Positions 25,960 through 34,660 of a stretch of 64,000 nt of DNA are shown here, piece by piece. How positions within the stretch are numbered: position 1 is the stretch's first letter; each line of letters opens with the position of its first letter. Made by a program: the position numbers and the translations under genes. The stretch comes from Salinisphaera sp002433465 (GTDB taxonomy: Bacteria > Pseudomonadota > Gammaproteobacteria > Nevskiales > Salinisphaeraceae). The DNA is taken from contig NZ_APNL01000002.1 in the NCBI RefSeq assembly GCF_040361435.1, positions 186,001-250,000 of the forward strand. The letters run 5' to 3'. The notes beneath the pieces are model-generated. The model made no database searches, had not been told where the DNA came from, and was given only the letters and a program-made list of their open reading frames with translations.

Positions 25960-26523
25960 ATGAGTCGACTGACCGTCTACAACGAAAACGATACCCAACA
26001 GCCGCTGATCGATACGGCCGACGCAGACAAGATCGCTGCCGAACTGGAAAAGGTGGGCGTCTTGTTCGAACGCTGGCCGGCCGAGCACGAACTGCCGGCC
26101 GATGCCGATGCAGAACAGATCGGCGCGGCTTATGCGAGCGATATCGAACGCCTGCAGGCCCAGTTCGGCTATGCCACCTGGGACGTGATCGGCCTGCACC
26201 CGGAACATCCGCAGAAAGACGCCATGCGGGCCAAGTTTCTGGATGAGCATACGCATAGCGAAGACGAGGTCCGCTTCTTCGTCGACGGGGCCGGGCTTTT
26301 CACCCTGCATATCGGCGATCGCGTCTATGCCACGCTCTGCGAAGCCGACGACCTGATCAGCGTGCCGGCGGGTACGCCGCACTGGTTCGACATGGGCGAC
26401 AAGCCGCATTTCAAGGTCATCCGCCTGTTCAACAACCAGGAAGGCTGGGTGGCCAACTTCACCGGCACGGAAATCGCCAAGGACTTCCGCCCCGCCGGCG
26501 AACAGATGCTCGGCCAGGGCTGA
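25960..26523 (+). CDS. mtnD: Acireductone dioxygenase
   Basis: 187 residues, cupin. Oxidises acireductone to the keto acid precursor of methionine (Fe form) or to an off-pathway product with CO release (Ni form). Metal ligands EHTHSEDEVRFF (His-x-His, Glu about 95-101) and the later His in VPAGTPHWFDMG (about 137). Preceded by AGGAG and followed by a good intrinsic terminator, so it ends the mtnBCD operon. Confidence 0.96.
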   Translation: MSRLTVYNENDTQQPLIDTADADKIAAELEKVGVLFERWPAEHELPADADAEQIGAAYASDIERLQAQFGYATWDVIGLHPEHPQKDAMRAKFLDEHTHSEDEVRFFVDGAGLFTLHIGDRVYATLCEADDLISVPAGTPHWFDMGDKPHFKVIRLFNNQEGWVANFTGTEIAKDFRPAGEQMLGQG

Positions 26524-26530
26524 CCGCCCG

Positions 26531-26561
26531 CGGGCGCTGTCGAGCTGCGGCGCCCGTTTTT
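26531..26561 (+). terminator. Intrinsic terminator of mtnBCD
   Basis: Seven-bp stem CGGGCGC/GCGCCCG with a 12-nt loop, followed by TTTTT. It starts 8 bp after the mtnD stop and ends just before the MerR-type gene. Confidence 0.85.
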
Positions 26562-26572
26562 ATACAGCCGTC

Positions 26573-26932
26573 TTGAATATCAGCGAATTCGCGAGCCGTA
26601 GCGGGGTCTCGGCCGACACGCTGCGCTATTACGAAAAGATCGGCGTGCTGCGCCGGATCGCGCGCAATGCCAGCGGGCATCGGGTGTTCGACACACGCGA
26701 TCTGGACTGGATTGCGTTCGTGACCCGGCTCAAGGACACGGGCATGCCGCTGGCTCAGATCCGCGAGTATGCGCAGCTGCGTCATCAGGGCGCGGCCACC
26801 GCGGCACGCCGCCGGGCGCTGCTCGAAGACCACGCCGCGGCACTCGAACAGCGACTGGCCCGGGCACAGGATAGTTTGAGCCTCATCCGCACCAAGATCG
26901 CCTGGTATCAGGGTCAGGAAGGGCCGCTCTAG
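26573..26932 (+). CDS. MerR-family transcriptional regulator
   Basis: 119 residues. Begins with the MerR winged helix-turn-helix (NISEFASRSGVSADTLRYYEKIGVLRR), followed by the FVTRLKDTGMPLAQIREYAQLR helices and a C-terminal coiled coil. No cysteine occurs anywhere in it, which excludes metal or thiol sensing through Cys. Similar to the small regulators of aldehyde or redox stress genes. Start is TTG at 26573, set by the family N-terminus. The likely target promoter follows 18 bp after its stop. Confidence 0.87.
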   Translation: MNISEFASRSGVSADTLRYYEKIGVLRRIARNASGHRVFDTRDLDWIAFVTRLKDTGMPLAQIREYAQLRHQGAATAARRRALLEDHAAALEQRLARAQDSLSLIRTKIAWYQGQEGPL

Positions 26933-26949
26933 CGCTCGGCATCACGCGC

Positions 26950-26980
26950 TTGACCTGGAGTTCACTCCAAGTCGTACCGT
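26950..26980 (+). promoter_or_regulatory. MerR-type promoter with 19-bp spacer and central dyad
   Basis: TTGACC (26950-26955), a 19-bp spacer, then TACCGT (26975-26980). In the spacer the dyad TGGAGT-TC-ACTCCA (26956-26969) is perfect. A lengthened 19-bp spacer with a dyad between -35 and -10 is the hallmark of MerR-activated promoters, and GGAGT..ACTCC is the usual operator core of the non-metal group. It sits between the MerR gene and the SnoaL-like gene. Confidence 0.8.
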
Positions 26981-27010
26981 GATTGTTCTCAAGCGTTTTG
27001 GAGCATCACC

Positions 27011-27400
27011 ATGACCCACCCCGTCCGCCAGTTCTTCGCCTGCGTGGCCAATGCCGATATCGATGGCGCGCTAATACAGGTTCACGACAAGGCCGTCTTC
27101 GAAGCCCAGGGCCCGCAAACGGTGCCGATCTACGGCGTATTCCACGGTCCGAGCGGTGTACGCACGTTTCTGGGCACCCTCGGCGAACTGTTCGAGACCG
27201 AGGCGTTCGAGTTCTATCACTGGGCCGAAAACGACAATATCGTGTTCGCACACGGACGCATGCGCCATCGCGTACGTCGCAGCGAGCGGGTGTTCGAATG
27301 CGAATGGGCCCTGGTCTGCGAGATCGCAGACGGCCGGATCACACGCTACAAGATGTTCGAGGACACGGCCGCCCTCCCCGCGGCATATCACGATGACTGA
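27011..27400 (+). CDS. SnoaL/NTF2-like protein under probable MerR control
   Basis: 129 residues, one NTF2-like alpha+beta domain (VRQFFACVANADIDGALIQVHDKAVFEAQG ... FHGPSGVRTFLGTL ... CEIADGRITRYKMFEDTAAL). Proteins of this fold may be isomerases, hydrolases or binding proteins; function unknown. Strong GGAG before the ATG. Likely the gene activated by the adjacent MerR regulator. Confidence 0.85.
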   Translation: MTHPVRQFFACVANADIDGALIQVHDKAVFEAQGPQTVPIYGVFHGPSGVRTFLGTLGELFETEAFEFYHWAENDNIVFAHGRMRHRVRRSERVFECEWALVCEIADGRITRYKMFEDTAALPAAYHDD

Positions 27401-27439
27401 GCGGCGCCCTGTCCTTGCAGGCGTCGCGGACAGCCTTTT

Positions 27440-28477
27440 TCAGCCCACCGCGGCCCCACCGAACTGGAACACGCCGGCCTCGACCTCGAGTCGATCAAAC
27501 ACGCCGGTATCCAGAATCCAGTGATCGATCAGCGCCGCCGGCGTGACGTCGAAGGCCGGATTGGCCACGGCGGCATTGGCCGGCGCCCAGGCCAGCTCGC
27601 CGGCCGCGCCGGTCACGCCGCGTACTTCCGCCGCGTTGCGCTGTTCGATAGGGATCTGGGCGCCGCTGGCACAGCCGGAGTCGACCGTGGTGTGCGGGGC
27701 GACCACCGCAAACGGGATATCGTGATGGTGGGCCAGCACCGCGAGCCCGTAGGTGCCGATCTTGTTGGCGAAATCGCCGTTCGCGGCGATGCGATCGGCG
27801 CCGACCAGCACCCGATCGACTTCGCCGGCCGCCATGAAACTGGCGGCCATGCTGTCGGTGATCAGCCGGTAGTCGATACCCAGCTCGCCCAGCTCCCAGG
27901 CGGTCAGGCGCCCGCCCTGCAACAGCGGGCGGGTTTCATCCACCCAGACCGAAATACCCGGGTCACGCTCGTGGGCACGGCGTATCACGCCCAGCGCCGT
28001 GCCGATCCCGGCCGTGGCCAGCCCGCCGGTATTGCAGTGGGTGAGAATACGTTCGCCGGGGCCGATCAGCGCCGCGCCGCGCTCGGCCATGGCGTCGCAC
28101 AGGGCGCGATCATCGTCGAACAGGGCCTCGGCACTTGTCACGACGGCGGCCCGCCAATCGTCGGCGTCGAGCGCAAGCGCCAGCGCATCCATCGCATGCA
28201 TGAGGTTCACCGCGGTCGGCCGCGCCTCGCGCAGACGCGCGATCGCCTGGCCCACGGTATCGCGGTCGTCGCCCGCCTCCACGCGTACCGCGACCAGCAG
28301 CGCGGCCGCAATGGCGATCATGGGCGCGCCGCGGGTTCGCAGCGCATGAATCGCCTCGACCAGGGTGGCGACATCATCTACCGCGAACCAGTCCTGCACG
28401 TGCGGCAGGCGCGACTGGTCCAGCAGCATCAACCGGCCGCTGCGTACGCGCAGGGCCAGACAGTCACGATCTTTCAT
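27440..28477 (-). CDS. mtnA: S-methyl-5-thioribose-1-phosphate isomerase
   Basis: 345 residues. Interconverts methylthioribose 1-phosphate and methylthioribulose 1-phosphate, the step just before MtnB. Related to the eIF2B subunits. Markers: ALRTRGAPMIAIAAA near 47-61, catalytic Cys in ILTHCNTGGLAT (about 150), and catalytic Asp in VLVGADRIAANGDFANKIGTYG (about 230). ATG at 28475-28477 overlaps the TGA of the NIPSNAP gene. It faces mtnBCD across the MerR pair. With no mtnK or mtnP in the window, the source of its substrate is not shown. Confidence 0.95.
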   Translation of the reverse strand: MKDRDCLALRVRSGRLMLLDQSRLPHVQDWFAVDDVATLVEAIHALRTRGAPMIAIAAALLVAVRVEAGDDRDTVGQAIARLREARPTAVNLMHAMDALALALDADDWRAAVVTSAEALFDDDRALCDAMAERGAALIGPGERILTHCNTGGLATAGIGTALGVIRRAHERDPGISVWVDETRPLLQGGRLTAWELGELGIDYRLITDSMAASFMAAGEVDRVLVGADRIAANGDFANKIGTYGLAVLAHHHDIPFAVVAPHTTVDSGCASGAQIPIEQRNAAEVRGVTGAAGELAWAPANAAVANPAFDVTPAALIDHWILDTGVFDRLEVEAGVFQFGGAAVG

Positions 28478-28809
28478 ACAACGAATGTGTCGGCGGTGGA
28501 TGGGCCATCGAATACCGGCCGCATGAAGCTGCGCTCATAGCGCCGGATACAGCCCGTTTGCCGGGCATAGGCAAAGGCAGCCTGACAGTCGGCATCCGAC
28601 GCGGCGCGCTCTCTGTAAGTCTCGTAGTCGGCCAGGCTCGCGAAGCTAAACAGCGCAACGGCGATATCGTTGGCCCCCTCGTGCGGCAGGAAATAGCCGT
28701 GATGGCGGCCGCCGAAACGCTCGACCAGCGGTATCCATAGACGCGCATAGTGCTCGAACTCGCGCGTTTGGCGCGGGTCGATCTCGTAACGCAGATAGCA
28801 GGTCACCAT
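28474..28809 (-). CDS. NIPSNAP-family protein
   Basis: 111 residues. A ferredoxin-like dimeric alpha-beta barrel domain: VTCYLRYEIDPRQTREFEHYARLWIPLVERFGGRHHGYFLPHEGANDIAVALFSF is typical of NIPSNAP, found in small bacterial proteins of unknown function. Overlaps mtnA by 4 nt (ATGA), so it is in the same transcript. AGGAG precedes the ATG. Confidence 0.87.
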   Translation of the reverse strand: MVTCYLRYEIDPRQTREFEHYARLWIPLVERFGGRHHGYFLPHEGANDIAVALFSFASLADYETYRERAASDADCQAAFAYARQTGCIRRYERSFMRPVFDGPSTADTFVV

Positions 28810-28845
28810 CGCCTAACTCCTATCGAGAACGGATAAGGGCCAAAT

Positions 28846-30201
28846 TCAGTGCTGGCCGAGCCGTTCGAGCAGTTCGTCGGTCTTGGCGCGCATCAGTTCG
28901 ATATCGCCGCGGGCCTCGACGTTGAGCCGCACCACCGGCTCGGTATTGGACTTGCGCAGATTGAAGCGCCAGTCGCCAAAGTCCATCGACAGGCCGTCGA
29001 CGTGTTCGACGGCTTGCGCGGCGGCGCCGTAATGCGATTCCAGATCCGCGAGCGCGGCATCGGGGTCGCCGATCTCGCGATTGATCTCGCCCGAGGCCGG
29101 GAAGGCGGCGATGCGCTCTTCGACCAGCGTCGACAACGGCTTGCCGGTTTCCGAAATCAGCTGCGCCAGTACCAGCCAGGGCAGATGGCCGTTGTCGGCA
29201 TAGGAAAAATCGCGGAAATAATGATGCGCGCTCATTTCGCCGCCGTAGAGGGCATCGACCTCACGCATGGTCTGTTTCATGAACGAGTGGCCGGACTTCG
29301 ATTGCACGGGCCTGCCGCCGTTCTCTTCGACCTGGGCCAGGGTGTTCCAGGTCAGGCGCGGGTCGTGCACGATCGCCTGGCCGGGGTTCATCTTGAGCAG
29401 CATTTCGGCTATCAGGCCGACGATGTAGTAGCCCTCGATGAATTCGCCGCGCTCGTCGAAGAAAAAACAGCGGTCGAAGTCGCCGTCCCAGGCCACGCCG
29501 AAGTCGGCATGGTGCTCGCGCACCGCGGTGGCCGTGGCCTCACGATTTTCGGGCAGCAGCGGGTTGGGAATACCGTTGGGCAGATGGCCGTCGGGCTCGA
29601 AATGCACGCGCACGATATCGAACGGCAGATGACCTTCGAGCGCGGCTGCGACCAGCCCGGCACAGCCGTTACCGGGGTTGGCCACGATTTTGAGCGGCTT
29701 CATCTGCTCGGGTTTGATCTGATCGAGCAGAAAGCGGACATAGTCGTCGCGCTGATCCAGCGGCCGGCGTTCGCCGGTTTGCGCCGACGCGGCAAAGTCG
29801 TTGTCGTAGGCGCGCTTTTCGATATCGAACAGGCCGGTATCGCTGGAAATCGGCCGCGCCTGTTCGCGCACGAACTTCAGACCGTTGTAATCCTTGGGGT
29901 TGTGGCTGGCGGTCACCATGATGCCGCCGTCCGCGTTTTGGGAAAACGTGCCGTAATACACTTCTTCGGTGCCGCACAGGCCGATATCCAGCACATCCGC
30001 GCCGCCTTCGGTCAGGCCATCGATGAGCGCATCGGCGAGTTCCTCGCTGGACAGGCGCATGTCGCGGCCTACCACCACCGTCTTGGCCCCCAGCTCGGCC
30101 ACGAAGGCCCGGCCGATACGCCTGGCCAGCCCGGCATCAAGCTCGTCCGGCACCTTGGCACGTACGTCATAGGCCTTGAAGAACGGATAATACTGGCCCA
30201 T
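28846..30201 (-). CDS. manB: Phosphomannomutase/phosphoglucomutase (AlgC/ManB type)
   Basis: 451 residues. Interconverts the 6- and 1-phosphates of mannose (and usually glucose) for GDP-mannose and polysaccharide synthesis. Motifs: FKAYDVRAKVP near 8, the phosphoserine loop MVTASHNPKDYNGLK near 97-111, metal loop AWDGDFDRCFFF near 240, sugar loop GGEMSAHHYF near 325 and the phosphate-binding RKSNTEPVVR near 420. AAGGAG before the ATG; manC ends 4 bp upstream, so this is a manC-manB operon. In Pseudomonas, algC is a known target of the ErsA sRNA. Confidence 0.95.
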   Translation of the reverse strand: MGQYYPFFKAYDVRAKVPDELDAGLARRIGRAFVAELGAKTVVVGRDMRLSSEELADALIDGLTEGGADVLDIGLCGTEEVYYGTFSQNADGGIMVTASHNPKDYNGLKFVREQARPISSDTGLFDIEKRAYDNDFAASAQTGERRPLDQRDDYVRFLLDQIKPEQMKPLKIVANPGNGCAGLVAAALEGHLPFDIVRVHFEPDGHLPNGIPNPLLPENREATATAVREHHADFGVAWDGDFDRCFFFDERGEFIEGYYIVGLIAEMLLKMNPGQAIVHDPRLTWNTLAQVEENGGRPVQSKSGHSFMKQTMREVDALYGGEMSAHHYFRDFSYADNGHLPWLVLAQLISETGKPLSTLVEERIAAFPASGEINREIGDPDAALADLESHYGAAAQAVEHVDGLSMDFGDWRFNLRKSNTEPVVRLNVEARGDIELMRAKTDELLERLGQH

Positions 30202-30205
30202 CGGG

Positions 30206-31693
30206 TCACTCCTTGGTTGCGTGCAGGGTGGAATCGGCGGCAGCCGCGGTGCCTGGGACCGTGTTCCCATCCTGCGGTTCACTGTCGCTACGGCCGTAGA
30301 CGTCGTCGAATCTTACGATATCGTCTTCGCCGAGGTAGCTGCCCGACTGCACCTCGATCAGGTCGAGATCGACCTTGCCCGGGTTTTCCAGCCGATGCAC
30401 GGCACCCAGCGGGATGAAGGTGGATTCGTTTTCGGTGAGCAGGCTTTCGCGTCCGTCGCAGGTAATCTTGGCGGTGCCGTGGACCACGATCCAGTGTTCC
30501 GCTCGATGATGATGCTTCTGCAGCGACAGCCGGCCGCCCGGCGTCACGCGAATATGCTTGACCTGAAAACGCTCGCCCACGGCGATCTGTTCGTAGCTGC
30601 CCCAGGGCCGGTAGGCCTTGCGATAGGCGGTCGCCTCTTCGCGGCCGCTGTCCGTGAGACGCGTGACGAGCTCGCGGATGCGTTGTTCGCTGCCGCGATC
30701 GGCCACCAGCACCGCGTCTGCCGTTTCGATGACGATGGTGTCGCGCAGCCCGATCGTGGCCAGCAGCCGATCCTGACTGTGCAAAATACAGCCCTGGCTG
30801 TCTTCGATGACCACATCGCCCTGCACGCTGTTGCCCTGCGCGTCGGCCCCCGCGGCGTCGGCCACCGCCGACCAGCTGCCCAGGTCGCTCCAGCCGGCGT
30901 CAAGCTCGACCATCACCGCATCGTCCGCGCCTTCCATCACCGCATAGTCGATCGATTTCGACGGGCTTTGTTCGAATTCGCCTTCGTCCAGGCGCAGAAA
31001 GTCGATATCGATATGCGCCCCGGCATGGGCGGCCTTCGCGGCTGCATGAATCGCCGGCGCCTGGCGCGCGAGTGACGCCAGGTAATCGCGCGCTCTGAAC
31101 AGGAACATGCCGCTGTTCCAGTAATAGTCGGGATTTTCGAGATAAACGGCCGCACGGGCCCGGTCGGGCTTTTCCACGAACGTCTGTACGCGACGCACGC
31201 CTTCGTCGAGGGTCTCGCCGGCTTGAATATAGCCGAACCCGGGCTCGGGCCGGGCCGGGCGTACGCCGAACAGCGTCATTCCGCCCCGCGCGGCCCGGGC
31301 GCGCGCGCGCTCGACCGCCTGTTCGAACGCCCGGGCGTCGGCCACGGCATGATCGGTCGGCATGACCAGCAGTTCCGCGTTGTCGCCGTGTTCGGCCAGC
31401 GCCTGAAACGCGGCAGCGGCGACCGCGGGCGCGGTATCGCGCCGCGAAGGCTCGAGGATGACCTGACCTCGCATCCCGCTCGCCCGCAGTTGCTCGGCCA
31501 TCACGAAGCGGTGCTCGACGTTGCCGATCAACAGCGCCGGGCCGACCTCGCCCAGCCGCGCTGCGCGCGCCAGCGTCTGTTCGAGTAGGCTGGCTTCGCC
31601 GTTGAGGGCCAGAAACTGTTTAGGCCGGCTCTCGCGCGACAGCGGCCACAATCGGGTACCGATGCCGCCTGCGAGCAAAACGGGAATCAGCAT
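30206..31693 (-). CDS. manC: Mannose-1-phosphate guanylyltransferase/mannose-6-phosphate isomerase
   Basis: 495 residues, bifunctional type II enzyme. The N-terminal nucleotidyltransferase starts PVLLAGGIGTRLWPLSRESRPKQFL (signature for GDP-mannose pyrophosphorylase) and has FVEKPD near 167. The C-terminal cupin (about 370-480) holds the isomerase motif WGSYEQI ... GGRLSLQKHHHRAEHW. Product GDP-mannose feeds alginate-like or other exopolysaccharide or LPS. The RBS region reads GGAGAAACCTG before the ATG; GGAGAAA (31704-31698) is a 7-nt complement to the C-rich loop of the three sRNA-like units. Confidence 0.95.
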   Translation of the reverse strand: MLIPVLLAGGIGTRLWPLSRESRPKQFLALNGEASLLEQTLARAARLGEVGPALLIGNVEHRFVMAEQLRASGMRGQVILEPSRRDTAPAVAAAAFQALAEHGDNAELLVMPTDHAVADARAFEQAVERARARAARGGMTLFGVRPARPEPGFGYIQAGETLDEGVRRVQTFVEKPDRARAAVYLENPDYYWNSGMFLFRARDYLASLARQAPAIHAAAKAAHAGAHIDIDFLRLDEGEFEQSPSKSIDYAVMEGADDAVMVELDAGWSDLGSWSAVADAAGADAQGNSVQGDVVIEDSQGCILHSQDRLLATIGLRDTIVIETADAVLVADRGSEQRIRELVTRLTDSGREEATAYRKAYRPWGSYEQIAVGERFQVKHIRVTPGGRLSLQKHHHRAEHWIVVHGTAKITCDGRESLLTENESTFIPLGAVHRLENPGKVDLDLIEVQSGSYLGEDDIVRFDDVYGRSDSEPQDGNTVPGTAAAADSTLHATKE

Positions 31694-31816
31694 CAGGTTT
31701 CTCCAGGTGCGCCGTAATAGTGAATAGGGAGCGCGGCTAAAGCCGGCGCGCCGCGGGTTTTATAACAAAAATGATGCGTTAGCCGCGCGCGATGCGAGCG
31801 CGGGCGCGGCGTCTAG

Positions 31817-31822
31817 TATAAT
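31817..31822 (+). promoter_or_regulatory. Consensus TATAAT -10 box before the TPR-Cds6 gene
   Basis: A perfect TATAAT stands in the divergent gap between manC and the gene at 31906. No good -35 hexamer lies 16-18 bp upstream, so promoter strength is uncertain. Confidence 0.35.
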
Positions 31823-31905
31823 TTCTTGAAGTCGAGACCACGACCGGGCGAATCGTACGCTGGCGTGCGCTCTTACGCTTCTCAGCAGGACAGGACGATG
31901 CACTC

Positions 31906-32850
31906 GTGACACGACGCATAGCGACAAAGCCGTTCGCGGCCCTGCTGGGTGCGCTGCTTTTCGTGTCGGCGGCAGCCACGGCGGTCACGCTCGACGAGCT
32001 CCAGCAAGAAATCGATACCGGCAAGTTCGATGCCGCGGCGCGCCTGTCCCAGACCTATCTGGAAGCCCATCCCGGCAACCGCGATGCGCGCTTCATGCAT
32101 GCGCGCGCGCGCGCCGGCCAGGGGCATGTCGAGAAAGCGATCGCCGAATACGAAAAGCTCGCGGCGGATTACCCCCTGCGTGTGGAGCCGGCCAACAACC
32201 TGGCCGTGCTCTATGCCGACCAGGGCGAATACGACAAGGCCCGCAAGTGGCTGGAAAAGGCGCTGGCCACACAGCCGGCCTATGCGACCGCGCACCGCAA
32301 CTTGGGCGATGTGTATACCGCCCTGGCCGAACTGGCCTATCGCAAGGCGCTGGGCACCGACGACGACGACACCAAGCTACCGCTGACCATGCTCGATCGT
32401 CTATATTATGCACAGGAGTCGGTCGCGCCGGGGAATGCGCCGACGCCGGCGCCTGCGAAGCGGCCCGCGACGCCGAATTCCAACAGCGACACGATCAGCG
32501 ATCAGGCCAGCCGCAGCATCATCCAGACCGTGCGTGCCTGGGCGCAGGCATGGTCGGCGCAGGATTTCGACGCCTACACCGATTTCTATGCGGATGAGTA
32601 CGACCCGGGGGACGGCATGACTCGGCAGGAATGGCTCGAATTACGCCAGGCACGCCTGAACAAGCCCGAGGATATTCATATCCGTATCGAGGACCCTTCG
32701 ATCACGCGTCTGGCCAATGGCGCGGTGCAGATCGATTTCACCCAGGAATACGAATCGCCCCGCTATAGCGACCGGGTCGACAAGCAGATGGTGCTCACCC
32801 GCACCCCGGCGGGCTGGCGCATCCTGCGCGAAACCACGGGGACGAACTAG
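31906..32850 (+). CDS. Exported TPR protein with C-terminal Cds6/NTF2-like domain
   Basis: 314 residues. Signal peptide to about residue 27 (LLGALLFVSAAATA), three tetratricopeptide repeats (about 29-145; e.g. RVEPANNLAVLYADQGEYDKARKWLEKAL), a Pro/Ala linker, then an NTF2-like domain from about 205 (IIQTVRAWAQAWSAQDFDAYTDFYADEY ... PAGWRILRETTG). The same type of domain ends the next gene, an L,D-transpeptidase, which starts 4 bp after this stop, so the two probably work together in the envelope. GTG start at 31906. Confidence 0.85.
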   Translation: MTRRIATKPFAALLGALLFVSAAATAVTLDELQQEIDTGKFDAAARLSQTYLEAHPGNRDARFMHARARAGQGHVEKAIAEYEKLAADYPLRVEPANNLAVLYADQGEYDKARKWLEKALATQPAYATAHRNLGDVYTALAELAYRKALGTDDDDTKLPLTMLDRLYYAQESVAPGNAPTPAPAKRPATPNSNSDTISDQASRSIIQTVRAWAQAWSAQDFDAYTDFYADEYDPGDGMTRQEWLELRQARLNKPEDIHIRIEDPSITRLANGAVQIDFTQEYESPRYSDRVDKQMVLTRTPAGWRILRETTGTN

Positions 32851-32854
32851 CGTC

Positions 32855-34078
32855 ATGTCGGTACGCCACGCCATTCATAGCTTTTTGTTGATCGCATGCG
32901 GGCTGATGCTATCGGCAAGCGCCTTCGCGGCCGGTACCGAAACCCAGGCCGCGCGCAGCGGTGGCAAGGTGCACTCCAGCGCCGAGGCCCAGCTGCTGGC
33001 CGTGCTCAATCTGGCCCAGAAGGGCGACTACGACAGTGCCATCAACGATCTGTCCGATCTGATCGAGGCGCGCCCGAATTTTCGCCTTGCCCAGCTCGTC
33101 TACGGCGAACTGATGGTGGCGCGCACCGGGCGCAGCATCGACCCGGCGATCAGCGAAAAGATGCGCGATCAGCGCGATGCCCTGCTCGACGAAGCCAAGA
33201 GCCGCTGGGCGCACCGGGTATCCGCGGCCACCGACGGCAAGGTCCCGGACGTGATCCTGCAGCTATCGCCGGAGTACGACAACGTGGTCGTGGTTGACCT
33301 GTCGAACAACCGCCTCTATCTGTTCGAGAACGAACAGGGCGTGCCCCGGCTGGTGTCCGACTTCTATACCACCATCGGTCGCGGCGGCGCCGGCAAACAG
33401 GTCGAGGGCGACATGCGCACGCCCATCGGCATTTACCACATCACCCGCTATATCGACGACAACAAGCTGCCCGAGCTCTACGGCGTGGGCGCCCTGCCCG
33501 TGAATTATCCGAACGCGCTCGATCGGCTGCATGGACGCACCGGCTACGGTATCTGGCTGCACGGCGTGCCGCGTACCACCTATTCGCGCACCCCGCGTGC
33601 CAGCGAAGGCTGTGTGGTGATCGCCAACGACGACTTCGAATCGATTCGCGAGCAGGTGACCGTTGGCAAGACGCCGGTGATCATGACCACCGGCCTAAAC
33701 TGGGTATCGGCCGCCGAAGTCGAGCAGCAGCGCAGCGCGATGCTGGCCACGATCGAATCCTGGCGGCATAGCTGGCAGGCGATCGATACGAAATCCTATC
33801 TTGCCTATTACGCGCCGAGCTTTGTCAGCGACAAGGGCCTGGACAAGAAAGACTTCGCCATCGAAAAGAAACGCATCAACGCCACCAAGACAAAGATCGA
33901 GGTGGATTTGAGCGATATCAGCATCATGCGCTATCCCGGCGAGGATCGAATGATGAAGGTGATGTTCAACCAGGCCTATACCAGCAACAACTACCACGCC
34001 GAAGACCGCAAGGTGCAGTACTGGCACCAAAGCGACGATGGCGAGTGGCAGATCGTGCTGGAAACCGAACAGGACTGA
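32855..34078 (+). CDS. L,D-transpeptidase (YafK-like) with C-terminal Cds6/NTF2-like domain
   Basis: 407 residues. Signal peptide (HSFLLIACGLMLSASAFA), a helical region of about 110 residues, then a YkuD catalytic domain: VVVVDLSNNRLYLFE near 142, GDMRTPIGIYHI, GYGIWLHGVP and the active site SEGCVVI near 252, with Glu in place of the usual His of SHGC, as in the YafK/DpaA group. DpaA-type enzymes can remove proteins from or add them to murein. The NTF2-like tail (about 290-407) parallels that of the gene before. ATG at 32855. Confidence 0.9.
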   Translation: MSVRHAIHSFLLIACGLMLSASAFAAGTETQAARSGGKVHSSAEAQLLAVLNLAQKGDYDSAINDLSDLIEARPNFRLAQLVYGELMVARTGRSIDPAISEKMRDQRDALLDEAKSRWAHRVSAATDGKVPDVILQLSPEYDNVVVVDLSNNRLYLFENEQGVPRLVSDFYTTIGRGGAGKQVEGDMRTPIGIYHITRYIDDNKLPELYGVGALPVNYPNALDRLHGRTGYGIWLHGVPRTTYSRTPRASEGCVVIANDDFESIREQVTVGKTPVIMTTGLNWVSAAEVEQQRSAMLATIESWRHSWQAIDTKSYLAYYAPSFVSDKGLDKKDFAIEKKRINATKTKIEVDLSDISIMRYPGEDRMMKVMFNQAYTSNNYHAEDRKVQYWHQSDDGEWQIVLETEQD

Positions 34079-34660
34079 CCCCCGCCATACCCCGCCTGCA
34101 GGTGTGAACGGCCTCTCGTGGCCGGTCCGAGGTTATGAAGCGGGCCCGAAATAGATTCTTCAATCGATGATTTGTCGGATTGATAGCTCGGGTATGCGAT
34201 AGCAGGCGCGGCCCGGCCACCGGGTTGCAAAGCCATTAAAAGAAATGACGCACAGGGGCCGGCCTTTCTCTCGATGATGTTGGAAACGGCTGGCTACGTC
34301 AGCTGTTCTGGTGCGCGAGCAATAAGCTCTCGCTGACGTCGTCTCTGCCGGCACGCTGCCCGGTCGCCGAGCCAAGCGCAAGAACTGCCGCACGGCCAGC
34401 AGCGGATAACGCAGGCAAGCTTGTAATCAAACAGTTTTAGACCGAAGGCTGAGGTCGGGCAGCAATCGAGCCTTCAATCCATGGCGCGGCACACACTCTG
34501 GCGCTCACGCGCCTGCGTTGAACGCGTCCGTGTCATCGGATGCTGGGTGGGCCAAGCGCTGTTGGCCGCCGAGCGCGACGGTATCGATGCGACCGGGATC
34601 GGGACAATGCCCGCGTCAGCCGACAGCTTCGGCAACGGTTGCCGGCGACTGCCGCGTGGC
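34079..34660. other. Intergenic region with a structured repeat and no gene
   Basis: Between the convergent transpeptidase and dsbA genes. It holds one copy of the diverged 175-bp repeat (34149-34325). The remainder, 34331-34660, shows nothing I recognise: no frame with protein-like composition and no obvious terminator for either gene. Confidence 0.5.
34149..34325. repeat. Structured intergenic repeat, copy 1
   Basis: Aligns along its length with 37874-38041. Conserved parts: TCAATCGATGATTTGTCGG at the left, GCGATAGCAGGCGC inside, and GTCAGCTGTTCTGGTGC at the right. It contains two stem-loops, TCAATC...GATTGA and GGCTGGC-TAC-GTCAGCT. The latter pairs only if G-U pairs are allowed, and only on the plus strand; the other copy has a perfect stem at the same place. 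Confidence 0.65.

Noticed and set aside
28849..30417. 522-residue open frame on the plus strand
   Set aside because: Antisense to manB, which has all catalytic loops.
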